Part shown: positions 22,581-34,500 of the stretch, piece after piece | Numbering within the stretch: the stretch's first letter is position 1 | How the letters are laid out: each line of letters opens with the position of its first letter | Source of the DNA: Glandiceps talaboti | Taxonomy: Eukaryota; Hemichordata; Enteropneusta; Spengelidae | Reading direction: 5' to 3' | Assembly (NCBI RefSeq): GCF_964340395.1 | Contig: NC_135555.1 | Location: 3,098,501-3,158,500 of the forward strand | Length of the DNA stretch: 60,000 nucleotides | Made by a program: the position numbers and the translations under genes | Notes under the pieces: generated by a model | Seen by the model: the letters and a program-made list of their open reading frames with translations, nothing else | What the model was told of the DNA's origin: nothing | Database searches by the model: none

Positions 22581-22636
22581 AATAAACAAATATGAAACTT
22601 TACCAATTTTTGTGTTCTCTTTGTTTCTGTCTGTAT
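22581..22636 (+). terminator. STX16: Candidate poly(A) signal with GU-rich downstream element
   Basis: AATAAA at 22581 is followed at 22607-22636 by TTTTTGTGTTCTCTTTGTTT then CTGTCTGT, the usual layout of a cleavage site. It would give STX16 a 3' UTR of about 5.8 kb. Confidence 0.35.
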
Positions 22637-23639
22637 CAAGCCCTGCTATATTATGTGCTATCACCTACAAACCTGAATATCCCAAAAGTACACGTCTGTT
22701 TGTCTAATTACTGCACTGTGTAAACATTCACCTGGAGAGGCAATGGAGTTTATACCTACTATGTACACTTAAACTTTATTAGAAATCAAATGCAACACTC
22801 ATTGGCCTTGTAGAAGGGAGACCTCTAGTGTCAGGTTTGATTTTCTGCACTTGTCCTTGTTCATCCCATAATACACAAACGTAACAACTCTTGTCTACAC
22901 CATTTAATAGCGAGGACAGTCAAGGTCCTATATCCTAGGAGAGTGGGACATTCAACAACTTACATTTATACACTTCTCAATGCCATATAGTCTGAAATGA
23001 AACATTGCTAATGATGGAGATTTAATACTGCAGTATGAATCTGAGAACTGGAAGGTTGTTAGAACTTGACAAATATTGTTGGAAAATGTTAAACAAGTTG
23101 AGATTGTATGGAATCTTTGTTGTGTTTTAGTATTGCAAAAAACAAATTAAATAAATAAACAAAAAATGGAGATTGTCTATTATTTTAACACTTTCCTAGT
23201 CAACATATAACTGCTGAATAATAATCAATGTTGGTACATAAGCAAATTAAGCTAGTAGTTTTGTGGGACAGGGAGATTAGAGCTTAAATCACACTGAAAT
23301 AAAATTTTAATATTGTGATGTATGGTAGATGTTTCATTACATGTAAAAGTATCTTTGTAAATTGTAGTCTGTTATTCCATTGGGAATTTATTTTCACGAT
23401 TTTTATCTGCTGTGTCTGATATTTTGCTCAAAAACAGTTATTCTTATCAAAAATTGTATCACCAGGTATCTGCAATTGTATTTAAAATGAAATTCGAAAT
23501 TTATTTAAGAGGTTTTCCACTTGTGTTGATTGTAATTTATTTGTGATTTTCCTAATTTTTACATATAATTTTTACTAACAGAATATTTGGTATTTAAAAA
23601 AAATATGTTGTCGTGTTTGAAATTGCAATACGGGTGGTA

Positions 23640-24061
23640 TTTTCGTCGATTTCGAGCAAGAGCGCTGCCAACTGTTACAAGTTTGAGCATAGTTTCCCCT
23701 CTGGCTATCATTGATGATTCAGACAAATGACGCATGGTAACGCGAGTCCGCCCTCTGTAGTTTATTCACGGGCCTTCACCTCGTTGACCTTGAAATAAAA
23801 ACGTTAAACGACTGCTTCATTCATTCGAGATTGAATTACTATAACGTTAGCATCTCAAGCATTTCTTCGTGGTGCTACGTCTGATTGGAAATTACACGTC
23901 ATTTTATCGGTGGATTAATGCCTCGAGCGTTCACAGCATTTTCTTCTCGGTTCTCGTCTCAGGACTAGGAGCTCTGCGAATTATTTATCCAATGATGTAA
24001 TAGTTATTTCCATAACAAAACACAGGAGAGATTGCGAGATAGCGCATTTCACTTTTGAAAA
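23640..24061 (+). promoter_or_regulatory. Spire promoter and 5' UTR region
   Basis: CG content and CG dinucleotides rise sharply here compared with the AT-rich flanks (TTCGTCGATTTCGAGC, GGTAACGCGAGTCCGCC). A CTCF-like core lies at 23746-23760 (GTCCGCCCTCTGTAG). The Spire start codon at 24062 has a good context (AAAAATGGCGG). Exact start sites cannot be read. Confidence 0.5.
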
Positions 24062-24314
24062 ATGGCGGAGGGGCCGCCGGTAAAAGTCGACATGGAAAAC
24101 CGACAGTCCGTCTCGCTGTTAGAAATTCTTGAAGCCTTTAGTGCTCCTTTGAATGAAGAACAAACCTGGTCCTTGTGTTACCAGTCTTCGAAATTTCTAC
24201 AGTCGTCTTTTAAAACGAGTAACGATAACTTTTCGGCTGTGACAGGTCCGGAGTGTTTGTTACTTCATAAAGACGGAAGCTGCTCAGTCGACACATTGAA
24301 AGGTTTTATAACAG
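24062..24314 (+). CDS. SPIRE: Spire exon 1
   Basis: 84 codons plus one base from MAEGPPVKVDMENRQS to GFIT, donor GTAAGC. The ATG is the first in a good context after a CG-rich leader and precedes the KIND domain by 15 residues, as expected. Confidence 0.9.
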
Positions 24315-27300
24315 GTAAGCCAGCGATTTCTTATTGTCAGTTGTAAATCCTACCCGAAATGCGAACTGTCAAGTTAACACATGTTTTTTTTTTTTTTTTT
24401 TCAGTCGCTGGCGACGAGGAAAATACGACAGAAGGACAGGTAAGATCTTGTACACATTTAAAACACCCACGTTGAAAACGTACGTCCAGGTGCTACGTAA
24501 ATTGCCTACCTTCACATCTGAGAAGGAAAAAAAGTATTACCGGGTACGAAGTTTTGTAATGTAATTTGTACCCAAATATTTGCCATCATCAACACTTGAA
24601 ATATTAAAAATTAAAGTCTCTCTACATGTTAAATATAAGCGGCCAATTTGCGAGAAAGAAAATCCGATGCAAATTGTCACTTGTGTGTTTTTTACCTGGC
24701 CAGGTTTGTTTTGATTGTTCAGAATAGAAAGTGTTGCTACCTTACACTTCAACTCTCGGACCATTAATCCATTGCCGTCTTTAGTTTGAAAACGCTGTTA
24801 AAGTCAAAATCTATCGACCCTTTAAAACAAATTTGTAATATTCATGAAGTAATTTGTGGTTTTTTAACTCCTCCGAAGACATTACAAGTAATAAGGCTGT
24901 TTTGTTTTTCTTTATTTATTCTCTTTTATTAAGCATGATTACACTTGCGTTCATCCCTTCATCATTGGTTTCACAGCTGGTTTGATATAAAATGTGACTT
25001 TTCTAAATAATATATATATATCATTTCGTGAGGCTCGCTCATTAAATCTGTGAAGGAAACAAGTTGAGATGTGTGAAAGCATGCATGTCGAAGACAACAA
25101 AGAAATCATCTCTGCCTTTTCCAAACAAAGCTCCTTTCTGTTTTATTTGCATATGAATTGAGGGTGGAATTTGTTGTAGTGATGAATCTTGCTGGGGTTG
25201 AGGTCACAGAAGGAGTAGCATAAATTGGGGTTTATTCTGTTTACTCTGTAATTATATTTCAACCTTTACATTTGTCATCAATATATCGGTACATTGCATT
25301 TTGGTATAACAAGGTAGTTTATATGCTGTTGAATATCATCACTGTGTGTCAGATTAGTAAGTTAAAATATACAGTAATAATGGGTGGAGGGATGCTACTT
25401 ACAATGGGCAACACCTTTAATAGGGGAACATTTAGATGTAGATTGTGCGGTCTAATGAATCAAACATCATTGAGCCAAGCTAAACTAACAACAAAGACAT
25501 AAAGAACTGATAAGCAAAATAAAACGAAATGGCTAGCTGTCTAGAAATTTCACAATTCAGACCGACATACGAATCAAAATGATTGTCGACTTTCATTATA
25601 AGGGTGAAATGTCTTTAATGTTTGTGATTAAAAGAACATTTTACAATCTGGTATTTCCTTTCAAGGCAGCATAATGCACAGGCAGACAACTGTGGCATTT
25701 TCTATTTACCAATACACTTGACAGGCACAATTGTCTGATGGGTAAGTCTGAGGGTGTGACACAGGTAACCATTGTTAACCTGTCTTGGCAAATTTATTAT
25801 ACAGGTGTGTGCTGGCCTTCAAATCTTTTAAGACAAACTGTCATGACAAATGTCCTTAAGGTCACTATTGTTGTCAATGAAACCTTTTAAAAGTCTTGAA
25901 TGTGAACAGTACCAGAGAATCATTCCCACACAATTAGTGTGACGTACATAATCACTGACATACAAGTTAACTACCGTACAATTCCTTAGCTTCATCTTTT
26001 ATAAACATTGCCTAGTTTAATACTTTTAGACATCCCTTCTAAGGTGATGCTTCAAAACTTCTATTCCAACTTCCATATTCAAATGAGAAGGGAAAAAGTA
26101 TTAGTGGGTACAAAGTTTTGCATTGTACCCCTACATATGCCATTATCAACACTTGAAATATTAAAAATTAAAATCAAGCTACATACATGTAAATACAAAC
26201 TATATTTTTTGAAAAGTGCCAATTTGTGAAAAAATCAAATGTAAATTTATATGTGGTCTTTACCTACTTTGGCCTGACTTATAGCTTTATCACTTGGCTA
26301 GGTGCTTTTCTGAATGGTCGTAAGTCAACAATTTGATCAAGGAAAGAGATCAAAAACAAACAAACAAGAATTGTCTTGCTAAAGTGTTCCTATACAGTGA
26401 GACTAACAAAATGTAGCTAACTCTTTACTAAGAAATGTATATACTTCTTTCTTTTCTTTTTAATTCCCAGTAGGGTAGGGAGAATGGCTGTTGACAATGT
26501 TATGAAAATAATTAGTTATCAGGAGATATCTATTTTATTTGTATTGATTCAAATTATTTTAAATACTCTGTATTCTTCCGATTGAAGTACTTAAAAGGTT
26601 CATGTGAAAGTGTTCAAAGTAAGATCTTGAGTCTGTGTTCTGAATTTAAAAAAAAGAGAATAGTAATTATATGCCCATGTATATATAAAGTTACTGGATA
26701 TAAATAAATTAATGCTTGATTCTACATACTGTGACAGTTCTGTCCTGACTAGTCTGGATGTGAGTGGAGGTGTAAATGGTAACGGTACTGTATAGGAACT
26801 AGATTATGTCCTGACTGATGGAGACATAGTCTTATAAATTTCCAGACAATTATACAAACATTTATCCAATTCTGATTGGGGAATAATAAATAACAGGAAA
26901 TTGTCTGTCCCCAAAGTACCTCTACTTCCAAATTATGCAATAAGTAAATAACCTAGGATTTTAAGTACACTTCAAAGCCAATATTGTTTGGGATTCTCCT
27001 TTGCACCTGCACATAAATTATCTGATAAACCAATTTGACTGTTTGCTTTTCTTCCTATGACATACCAATACATGTATATATATATATTAGTTAAATATAA
27101 CACTGTACAATATTCAATATTGTCACCTTTAGGCTTGAATCGTGTATAAAAATATGCATTGAAAAAAAATTGATGATAGATTTTTATACAGATATTCAGT
27201 CTGACTTTATTATTTCTTTTGCATGTAAGATATTGGTATGTAAAATTCATGTATTAAAAACATGACATACATGTATTTCACACAAAAAATAGGGAAAAAA

Positions 27301-29284
27301 TAACAAAATTTCATCACTGTAAAGTAAATTGGAGACAAATAATCCGATTATGAAATTAGTTACATATGCTATCAAATCAATACTAACAAAATTTGTGTAA
27401 ATTTGAACTATAGAAATAACATTGGTTTTCAAAACAAATATACAAGCAGACTATGTCTGACAAATTTTCTAAGTATATAATTTTGACCGAATGGAATATA
27501 AACTATTGGAATAGAACAATTATTTTGTGCTGTATAAAATTATTGAAACTTTAAATGTATCCTTCTGTTGATCATGGAATTTGTTAGATTTATAAGAAAT
27601 TCAGCCAATGTGAATTTATTATTATTATTATTTTATTTCTTGTAAGAAAACGTGCTACACATGCGTCTCTGCGCGTTGTACAGACTGAAGTTTAAAAAAT
27701 TGCAGTAAAGTAAAGAAAATAACAGCACACAAAAAGGGACAAGTGTAAAACTGGCCGATTAAAATAATTCACAATGTATAAAAACCGACAAGTTAAAATC
27801 AATCACTTAAAACGTTGTCTAAAAAGATATGTCTTTAAACTACGTTTAAAAATGTCAACAGTCATTACATTTCTCATTTCAAATGGAAGTGAATTCCACA
27901 GAGAGGGTGAGCACACTGAAAAAGCCCTCTGGCCATAAGATCTATTGAAATTGCCACGTGGTTGGACTAAGAGTAGCTTTTCAGCGGAACGAAGATTTCA
28001 GAATTAATCTGTAGAGAGTTGTCACACATATAAAGACAACTCTTCGTAAGTTTTTATTGTCTGCATTCTAAAGTCCAAATGTAGAAAAATGACATTCTAA
28101 TCTAACCTGTACAATGATTACAATAAAGACTCTGTTTTAAATTGACACAGAGGCATTAATATTTGACAGTATTTTAATTTTATGATGATGTCAAACTCAC
28201 TGCTGGGTGCCCCTCATAAATAACTGTCTACAGTGTGTAACAAACAAGTGTTATGTGGGCACCAATCCTATCACCTAATGACAGTGTGTATGCTTACTAA
28301 TAGTCCCAACAGATGTACATTATCACCAACATTGTACAGCTGACTAAGAAATCAACACTCTGACATAGAACAGATCACATTTTGAATAGGTCATGACTTG
28401 TTGTTAAAGCAAATGTAATCATTGTGATTGGCTTATATTTATCATGTGACAACAAAATTACTCAGGACATATCAATGATAAAAAATTCATTATTTCAAAT
28501 CACTATAAATTAATAATCGATCAATCAATCAAACAATCAATTTTATACCAACTGTCACAATTGTGTAGATAAATAATTGTAAAAGTTGAATTTTTCAAGA
28601 CAAAAATTGTTGATTGCTTGAAAGACCTTATTATTCCCTTGTTTGTTGATCATTAATTTTTTCTCTTAGAGGCTGCTTGGTTAGAATGTTTGAAACAGAA
28701 CAGCAATTAGGGGAAGCACGTTTATAGGGGAAAAATATCTGGTAGTGAGTGAAATAACTAATGAGTTTTTACAGGCAATTTGAGATTTTGTGTTTGTAGG
28801 CAGTGAATTAGTTTGGCTTGATAGTAAAATTACTTGGCTCTAGAATAAAGAGAAACAACTAAAACCATAAAACATGAGTATGTTGTTTTTAACTTTTTAT
28901 ATTTTGTGTTATTTTATGTTTGTATAGACAGTGAATCAATTTGGCTTGATAGTTTACTCAGCTCTAGACTATGGAATTAAGGGAGACCAGGAGAGAGAAC
29001 TCAGTGTTGATTTGGAACAACTTTTAGGACGTATGATAGGAGACCAAGAAGAGGAGAATAATAACTGTGATGCTGATGCCACGGATGATGAAGGAATCGA
29101 AGATACTCAAGATTTTGATGAGACAGAGGACAATGATAATAATAGTAGTGACAAAAATGGTTTACAAATTAATAGGACGTTAGATGGAAGTCATACTAAT
29201 GGATCGGTTTCTAGTTGTACTGAAGAGGAAGTGTATAAAGACGATGGCATAAGTCCGTTTAAATCATTTACACAAATACTGCAG
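24062..29284 (+). CDS. SPIRE: Spire-family actin nucleator, KIND-domain exons (5' part of gene)
   Basis: Three exons, 24062-24314, 24405-24439 and 28928-29284, give 215 residues with consistent phases (1, 0, 0). Residues 17-47 (SVSLLEILEAFSAPLNEEQT ..) and 97-133 (TVNQFGLIVYSALDYGIKGD QERELSVDLEQLLGRMI) match the Spire KIND domain, which binds the tail of Fmn-group formins. Residues from about 135 to 203 are an acidic, Asn-rich linker much longer than in vertebrates. The exon ends SPFKSFTQILQ, equivalent to RSYRDVMKLC in SPIRE1. The last KIND helices (HYxAVCRALxAE), the four WH2 actin-binding repeats, the Spire box and the FYVE-like domain were not found in the remaining 30.7 kb. The paralogue (SPIRE1 or SPIRE2) is not decidable; one invertebrate spire gene is likely. 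Confidence 0.88.
24405..24439 (+). CDS. SPIRE: Spire exon 2, a 35-base microexon
   Basis: The acceptor is an unbroken T run of about 18 plus CAG. It encodes VAGDEENTTEGQ (first codon split), a loop within KIND, and has donor GTAAGA. Skipping would shift the frame. Confidence 0.75.
24528..24715 (+). repeat. Duplicated intron block, copy 1
   Basis: Pairs with 26092-26280 in the same orientation. Shared blocks include CATCATCAACACTTGAAATA/CATTATCAACACTTGAAATA and TTAAAAATTAAA, then GCCAATTTG.GA. Confidence 0.8.
26092..26280 (+). repeat. Duplicated intron block, copy 2
   Basis: Same order of blocks as 24528-24715 (AAAAAGTATTA, GGGTAC.AAGTTTTG, AACACTTGAAATATTAAAAA, CCAATTTG, TTTACCT). It is either a local duplication or two insertions of one repeat. 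Confidence 0.8.
27620..28070 (-). mobile_element. 5'-truncated non-LTR retrotransposon (LINE) 3' end
   Basis: On the minus strand a frame from 27997 to 27803 reads RSAEKLLLVQPRGNFNRSYG, then QRAFSVCSPSLWNSLPFEMR, then NVMTVDIFKRSLKTYLFRQ and a stop. FSVxxPxLWNSLPxxxR with a KxxLKTYLF end is the conserved C-terminus of CR1/Jockey-type reverse transcriptase proteins. After the stop comes a short 3' UTR ending in (ATA)n near 27620-27635, as LINEs with microsatellite tails do. The 5' part is missing. Confidence 0.82.
27803..27997 (-). pseudogene. Remnant of LINE ORF2 C-terminus
   Basis: Intact short frame of 64 codons with the SPSLWNSLPFEMR signature. An upstream in-frame stop (28000-27998) and the lack of any RT core show it is a dead fragment. 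Confidence 0.8.
28788..28850 (+). pseudogene. Decayed copy of the start of Spire exon 3
   Basis: GTTTGTAG then GCAGTGAATTAGTTTGGCTT, GATAGT, ACTTGGCTCTAGA matches the true exon start (GTTTGTATAG, ACAGTGAATCAATTTGGCTT, GATAGT, ACTCAGCTCTAGA) 127 bases downstream. The acceptor survives, but the frame gives A-V-N-stop. Confidence 0.85.
28928..29284 (+). CDS. SPIRE: Spire exon 3 (KIND core and acidic linker)
   Basis: 119 codons, phase 0 at both ends, acceptor TTTGTATAG, donor GTAAGT. It starts TVNQFGLIVYSALDYG; the GTG at 28931 is an internal valine. A decayed copy of its start lies 127 bases upstream. Confidence 0.93.
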
Positions 29285-29835
29285 GTAAGTGACTCACAAT
29301 GGCGTTGATTGCTGGTATTTGGGTGTACAAATGTAGTTGTCTATATTGTGGAGATAGCTATGTACAAAATATGCCATGTCAGACTCAGCTGTTATTTGAG
29401 CAGTACACTGGTGGCTACATGAATACCATTGTAATCTAGAAAGTGTCATTTGAGATGTCTAAATAGGTATGTATTAAAAGTCAATAGTAATCTAGTAAAG
29501 AAATATGCCCATGATTGCAAAGGTTTTTCTAGCTTCTGTTTATATAACTATCACTAACAGTGCAGTAGCCCAGCGACTGACAATGTCATAGCCCAGAGAT
29601 TCGGCTATTCTTCTTGACAATTCATATATCCCAGATACTTTGCTAGCTCCCTTGACAATATCGGATCAGTATGTCGAGGTAGATATAAGCCAAGTCTCTC
29701 AAATGTTCACTACAACAGTAAGTCAGTTGAGGTTGTCATAATTATCTCAGAAAAGGTCATTATGCAGTGTGTCAATGTAAGATGTAGGTTGAAATATATA
29801 TAAAGATTGTGGATGGGGAAATAATGAATTCAACC

Positions 29836-29858
29836 CCCCCCCCCCCCCCCCCCCCCCA
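29836..29858 (+). repeat. C homopolymer tract
   Basis: Run of over 20 C followed by ATTCATATGAATTC. Confidence 0.9.
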
Positions 29859-31257
29859 TTCATATGAATTCTAGGCTATACCTTCTCCAAAGATTATACT
29901 TTTCAACAGTGTCGAAAGTGTCATTTCTACACCAAATGTTTGCTTGAATAGATACGTCTTATGCTGCAGCTTGTGAAAATATCCAAACCTACAGTTTGTC
30001 TTACGTCCAATCCAGTACATGTAAAGTTAAAAACAACAACTTGTTGGCATATTTGATAAAAATGTACCAGAACAGCTGTATGGCTATACCGGTACATCAT
30101 GCCTACTCTGAATGACTAGAAATCTGACAACCACTTTAAGTCACACGGTTTCACATGAATTTACAAGATATGATTGATATGTCTGTAACAATGTAATTAT
30201 AAGTCGAGTCAAATGGCTGTCATTGTCTAAAGTTTTCCAATTTTTACAACCGAGTGATTTCCTTAATGGACCAAAGTATATTTGAAATGGTACAGATGAT
30301 TCCTAAACCAAATTGATTACTTTTACTTTAAATGTACCGGAGATCAAAATCAAATGACAATATATATAAAAAAGTCCCTGGTGTGGATGTCTGGAATCAA
30401 ACAAATAATTTCTTTTCACTTAAAATACACCATAAATCAAAATTTTGTGAAAGCTAGATTTATGCGATATACCTTGATGAAAATAAATGTTTTGTCCCTC
30501 GGGTCAAACTTATGACAGTGTGTCCGTCTCTTGTAGTAATAGTTTGAATAATCGTATATTTATTTACATGCAAATATTAGCACTCAGGTCCTTGACTAAT
30601 GACAAGTGATATAATTGTAGACATAATTGCAGACATAAATTGAGATATTTTATGTGTTTGTAGTTCTGGTAGAGTATAAGAAGTCTTGAAAGCGTAACCA
30701 ATTTGTGTAAATAACTCCGATGTCAAAAAATGATAGATGATTATAAGACAGGCTATGCACATATAATTTACAACCTACTCACAACAGTGCTTCAATTTTT
30801 GTATGGCAATAGTTCAGTAGAAGAGTAAAACAAAGTGTAAATGTTAAATTTTACCTGACAACCCATTATGTTTCTTAACATATCAATCATTGTCATAACA
30901 ATCTACTGTGATTACCATAATTAATTAATTAAATAATATATGGTATGTCAGAGACAGAGGTACAAACCATAGAATCTGAAGTCTTAATGAATGAGGCATC
31001 TCTAAGGTATAGAGAAGTGTCTGAGATTAAATTGTTGACAACAAGTCTCATAAAAATAGAAGGACAATGAAGAATTGTAGTCTGACAAATTTCTTCTTGA
31101 TGCTAAATCAAGTCATGGAAAGAAGTTTATTCGTGAAGACATTAATTAAACATGGTATTAATCAAAATCAAGAAATTATGAATATTGCTAGATCTAGAGT
31201 CAAATTTCAAATTGGTCATTTGGAGAATTGATATGAAACTTTACTGTAGTTGCATCT

Positions 31258-31535
31258 GTGTATCATAGTGGCTTGACAATAGTAAAGGGCATTTTCAGCA
31301 AGATAGCCATTGAAGTCTATCATAGTGGCTTGACAATAGTGAAGGGTATTTTCAGCCAGATAGCCATTGAAGTCTATCATAGTGGCTTGACAATAGTAAA
31401 GGGCATTTTCAGCAAGATAGCCATTGAAGTCTATCATAGTGGCTTGACAATAGTGAAGGGTATTTTCAGCCAGATAGCCAAGTCTATCATAGTGGCTTGA
31501 CAATAGTCAAGGGCATTTTCAGTGAGATAGCCAAG
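31258..31535 (+). repeat. 57-bp tandem array with 114-bp higher-order unit
   Basis: Units of TATCATAGTGGCTTGACAAT then AGTRAAGGGYATTTTCAGC start at 31261, 31318, 31375 and 31432, with shorter last units. Copies 1 and 3 are near-identical, as are 2 and 4. Frames on both strands are artefacts. Confidence 0.93.
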
Positions 31536-34500
31536 TCTCATGTAGGTATCCCTATCAGGAATATATCAAGAACATACATTATATACCTAATACAGGATGT
31601 ATGGATAATTTGTATACATTTCTGCAATTTGGGGATGATTAGAAACATTGGATGTATCACATTGTCTGTTGATGGTTGATACAGAAGCTTTGATAAATGA
31701 ATCAAGAAGACGACACAATTCAACTGAATTTATTGAATGTATTATAGATATGCCTTGCATTCTGTAGCCTAGATGCTACACATGGTATAGAATCAAAGAG
31801 ATATCTTGAGATTTGATGCCACTTATAGCATACATTCTGCACTATGTTTAAAAAAATAATGATTGGGTCTTTCAACATGGCAGTGAGCTGAGAATTAAAG
31901 TCTGGCCCTGAAAAAAGTGGAGATAAGAATGGAATTATATTTGAAAATAGAAACATGTCTTTTAATTCAGATTTAGAAAGATGACTAATTTGACAGGAAT
32001 TTCTAATGACTCAAATGTTGGAAATAATGTTGGAAAGATAATGGCAGCTGTTTGATAACTACATAATTCTAAATCACTGAGATAAGGGAAGAAGGATAGC
32101 TAGGTTATGGTTACATTGTATGTATAGTGACTTGTGTATTCCATCAATTTGACTGCCTTGGATTTCCTAAAAACACGACAGATAAATCTCTGAAATAAAT
32201 CCATCACTTTTCTAAGCTTGCAATGAGCCAGATATCTTTCCTGCAGACTAAAGGAACACCTCAATTTACTGAATATGAGTAAGGTTTTTGGCTAGATTCA
32301 GATAAATGCAAGTAGGCCAATTTGGATAATTTGTAAGTTAAATCTTGCTAAACACCACGGTATCCATCATTCACACACAACTGATTTATCGTAGATGTAT
32401 TACAGTAAAACTTCTACAGTGCCTCAGGGTGTGTGAGGCATGTAATAATTGAAATTACCAGCTTGTGTGAGGAGGCATGGAAAAAATTGAAAATTATCGG
32501 GTTGTGTTAGGCGTGTGAACAATTAAATTACGTTGGTATAATTAGGGTGTAGAAAATGAATTTAAGTTGGAATTCACTGAGGAAGTAGTCCCTATCTCAT
32601 CATTAAAGGAATACTACTAGTTTGAATAACTGTATTAGATAGAGGTTGAAATGAAAGGAAGATTGGCAGTCATTTCCTGTGAATCCCCATGAGAGTTTAT
32701 TTACCATTCAGAGATTTAAAATCTTTCAATATCAAAAACATATGCCATATATTTAATTTTGTAATTTTTGAAATAAGTTATACAGGTGTAGAACTTGTGA
32801 GGTCATTGACTTGTTGTTGTCATCACTGTCCTGTTTCTGTGTTGTCAGAAACATATGTTATCCGTTGTTTGGCAAACAGTGTTTTTCTACAGGTACGAAT
32901 TATGTAATCAAGCAAGGTTAGAGGTAGCAATGTCTTTCAATCTACATTTGTGCAATCACCATGGATTGCCACAGAAGTGAATAGGATTTACAATGGCATC
33001 AACAAAAGAAAGCATTTTGTTTTGTACACTGTAGATAGTACTGATGAGGCCTGGTCTTAGCTAGCTCAGTGGATGGTGGGTGTTACTACTATACTAGATG
33101 AGAAGTAACAACTTTTAAAGAATAAATATATTTATCTGAAAATTTCTAAATTTAAAAATCAATTTTACTTTTAAAAAAAGCTCTACTTGTAAGGGGCATC
33201 AAGTCATTGAGACTGTGACAGTGCATGTTGAAGTACAAACAGAGGTGTCTACTTCTCAGCAAGGTATCAGGTCTCGCTGAGAAAACATTTCTGCAGCCTT
33301 AGACATTATTATTAGGACTGTAGATATGTTCACCTAGTTGAATTGTTCATTACAAGTGACCAGATCAAAATAACTGGATGTCAAATTCTGTACTTGAATC
33401 CATAAGCTTAATGCATGATTCTGTTTACACATAAATGATGATGAATTTTGTGCAATGCATTTTCTCTCTGATATAACTTTATAAGGCATACATGTGTAAA
33501 GAATATCTGATGTTAAAAAGTTTATAATGCTTGGGATTTTTAATAGTTATATTATAATTAGGAGAAAAGGAGTACAAATTAGGAGGAAGATCTTAAAATT
33601 TCCCCCAAAATTTGATTTGTATAAAGTTTTTCTCTGTACTATTGGATCATAGAAACAATTAAAGTGGTGGGAACCAATCAAATTTTGAGTTTTGAATTTT
33701 GAATATTGAATTTTGAAGAACTGTGTCGACCATCGTAGGGATGTGACATCATTCAAACTACTTTAAATACATTTACTGCAGCCTTTTTACTCATCATGCA
33801 TTCTTTGCAGACCTCAGCTTGCAGCTTACCATGGGATTTAAGATGGATATTTTTATAACCTTGGATCATAGACCAAGAGATTTACACTTTTATATATCTG
33901 TACCACTTTCATACATTAACCTATAGTTTAATAGAATTGTTCGATCTAAACTTCATCTAATCTAGTTTCCTTTACCACAAAATAGTTGCTTGAAATGGAG
34001 TTTAATTATATATACCATATCATATGTGCAGCTGATGAATTTTAATGAAAAGATTTCAAAATTATATAATTTTAAATCTTCATAGTCACATCACTCAGTA
34101 TACATTTATGTATTTATCCAAATCTTGAGATTATCAAAATAAATAATATGCTATGCCATCACAAGTTAAAGACAAAATCATGGCCCCTTAGACTGTCAGT
34201 GGTCACTTGTGTTTTTTCATTGTATTTAGTAATACACAACAGTACCATAGACTTCATAATAGACACAAGATAAGTATAGCCTCACAACAATTTTGTAAGG
34301 TTTTATAATATAGCATGACATAGGCATAATTTTGATGGCTTACAGTGACTCACTCAGCACCACTCTCTATTTATGACTTACTACCAAAATAACCTCAAAC
34401 AGCACTGACAGTCTACCCGTTCTTTGACGGATAGATAAACGACTACGTAATACAGAGGTAAGGTTATGAAAATATCTGTAAAGTCCACAATGCAGTGGCA

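Larger units (their letters stand above)
16802..23640 (+). other. STX16 3' UTR and intergenic region
   Basis: Nearly 7 kb without a recognisable exon on either strand. It holds tandem arrays (18075-18280, 21890-22250), a CTCF-like core at 17471-17487 and a hAT-like end at 19918-19935. Several AATAAA signals are present (19622, 21649, 21738, 22581), any of which could end the STX16 transcript. Confidence 0.6.
24440..28927 (+). other. Spire intron 2
   Basis: 4.5 kb holding a duplicated block of about 190 bp (24528 and 26092), a LINE 3' end (27620-28070), the pseudo-exon (28788-28850) and otherwise AT-rich sequence. Confidence 0.65.

Noticed and set aside
28931-29308. Gene start at 28931 (reading GTG as Met)
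   Set aside because: The acceptor at 28925-28927 and KIND homology show this is an internal exon; 29285-29308 is intron read-through.
31216-31503. Repeat proteins on both strands (YHSGLTIVKGIF; YLAENALYYCQA)
   Set aside because: The 57-bp period is a multiple of three, so these are artefacts of the satellite.
31258-31535. Possible CRISPR array
   Set aside because: Repeats are directly adjacent with no unique spacers, and the genome is clearly eukaryotic.
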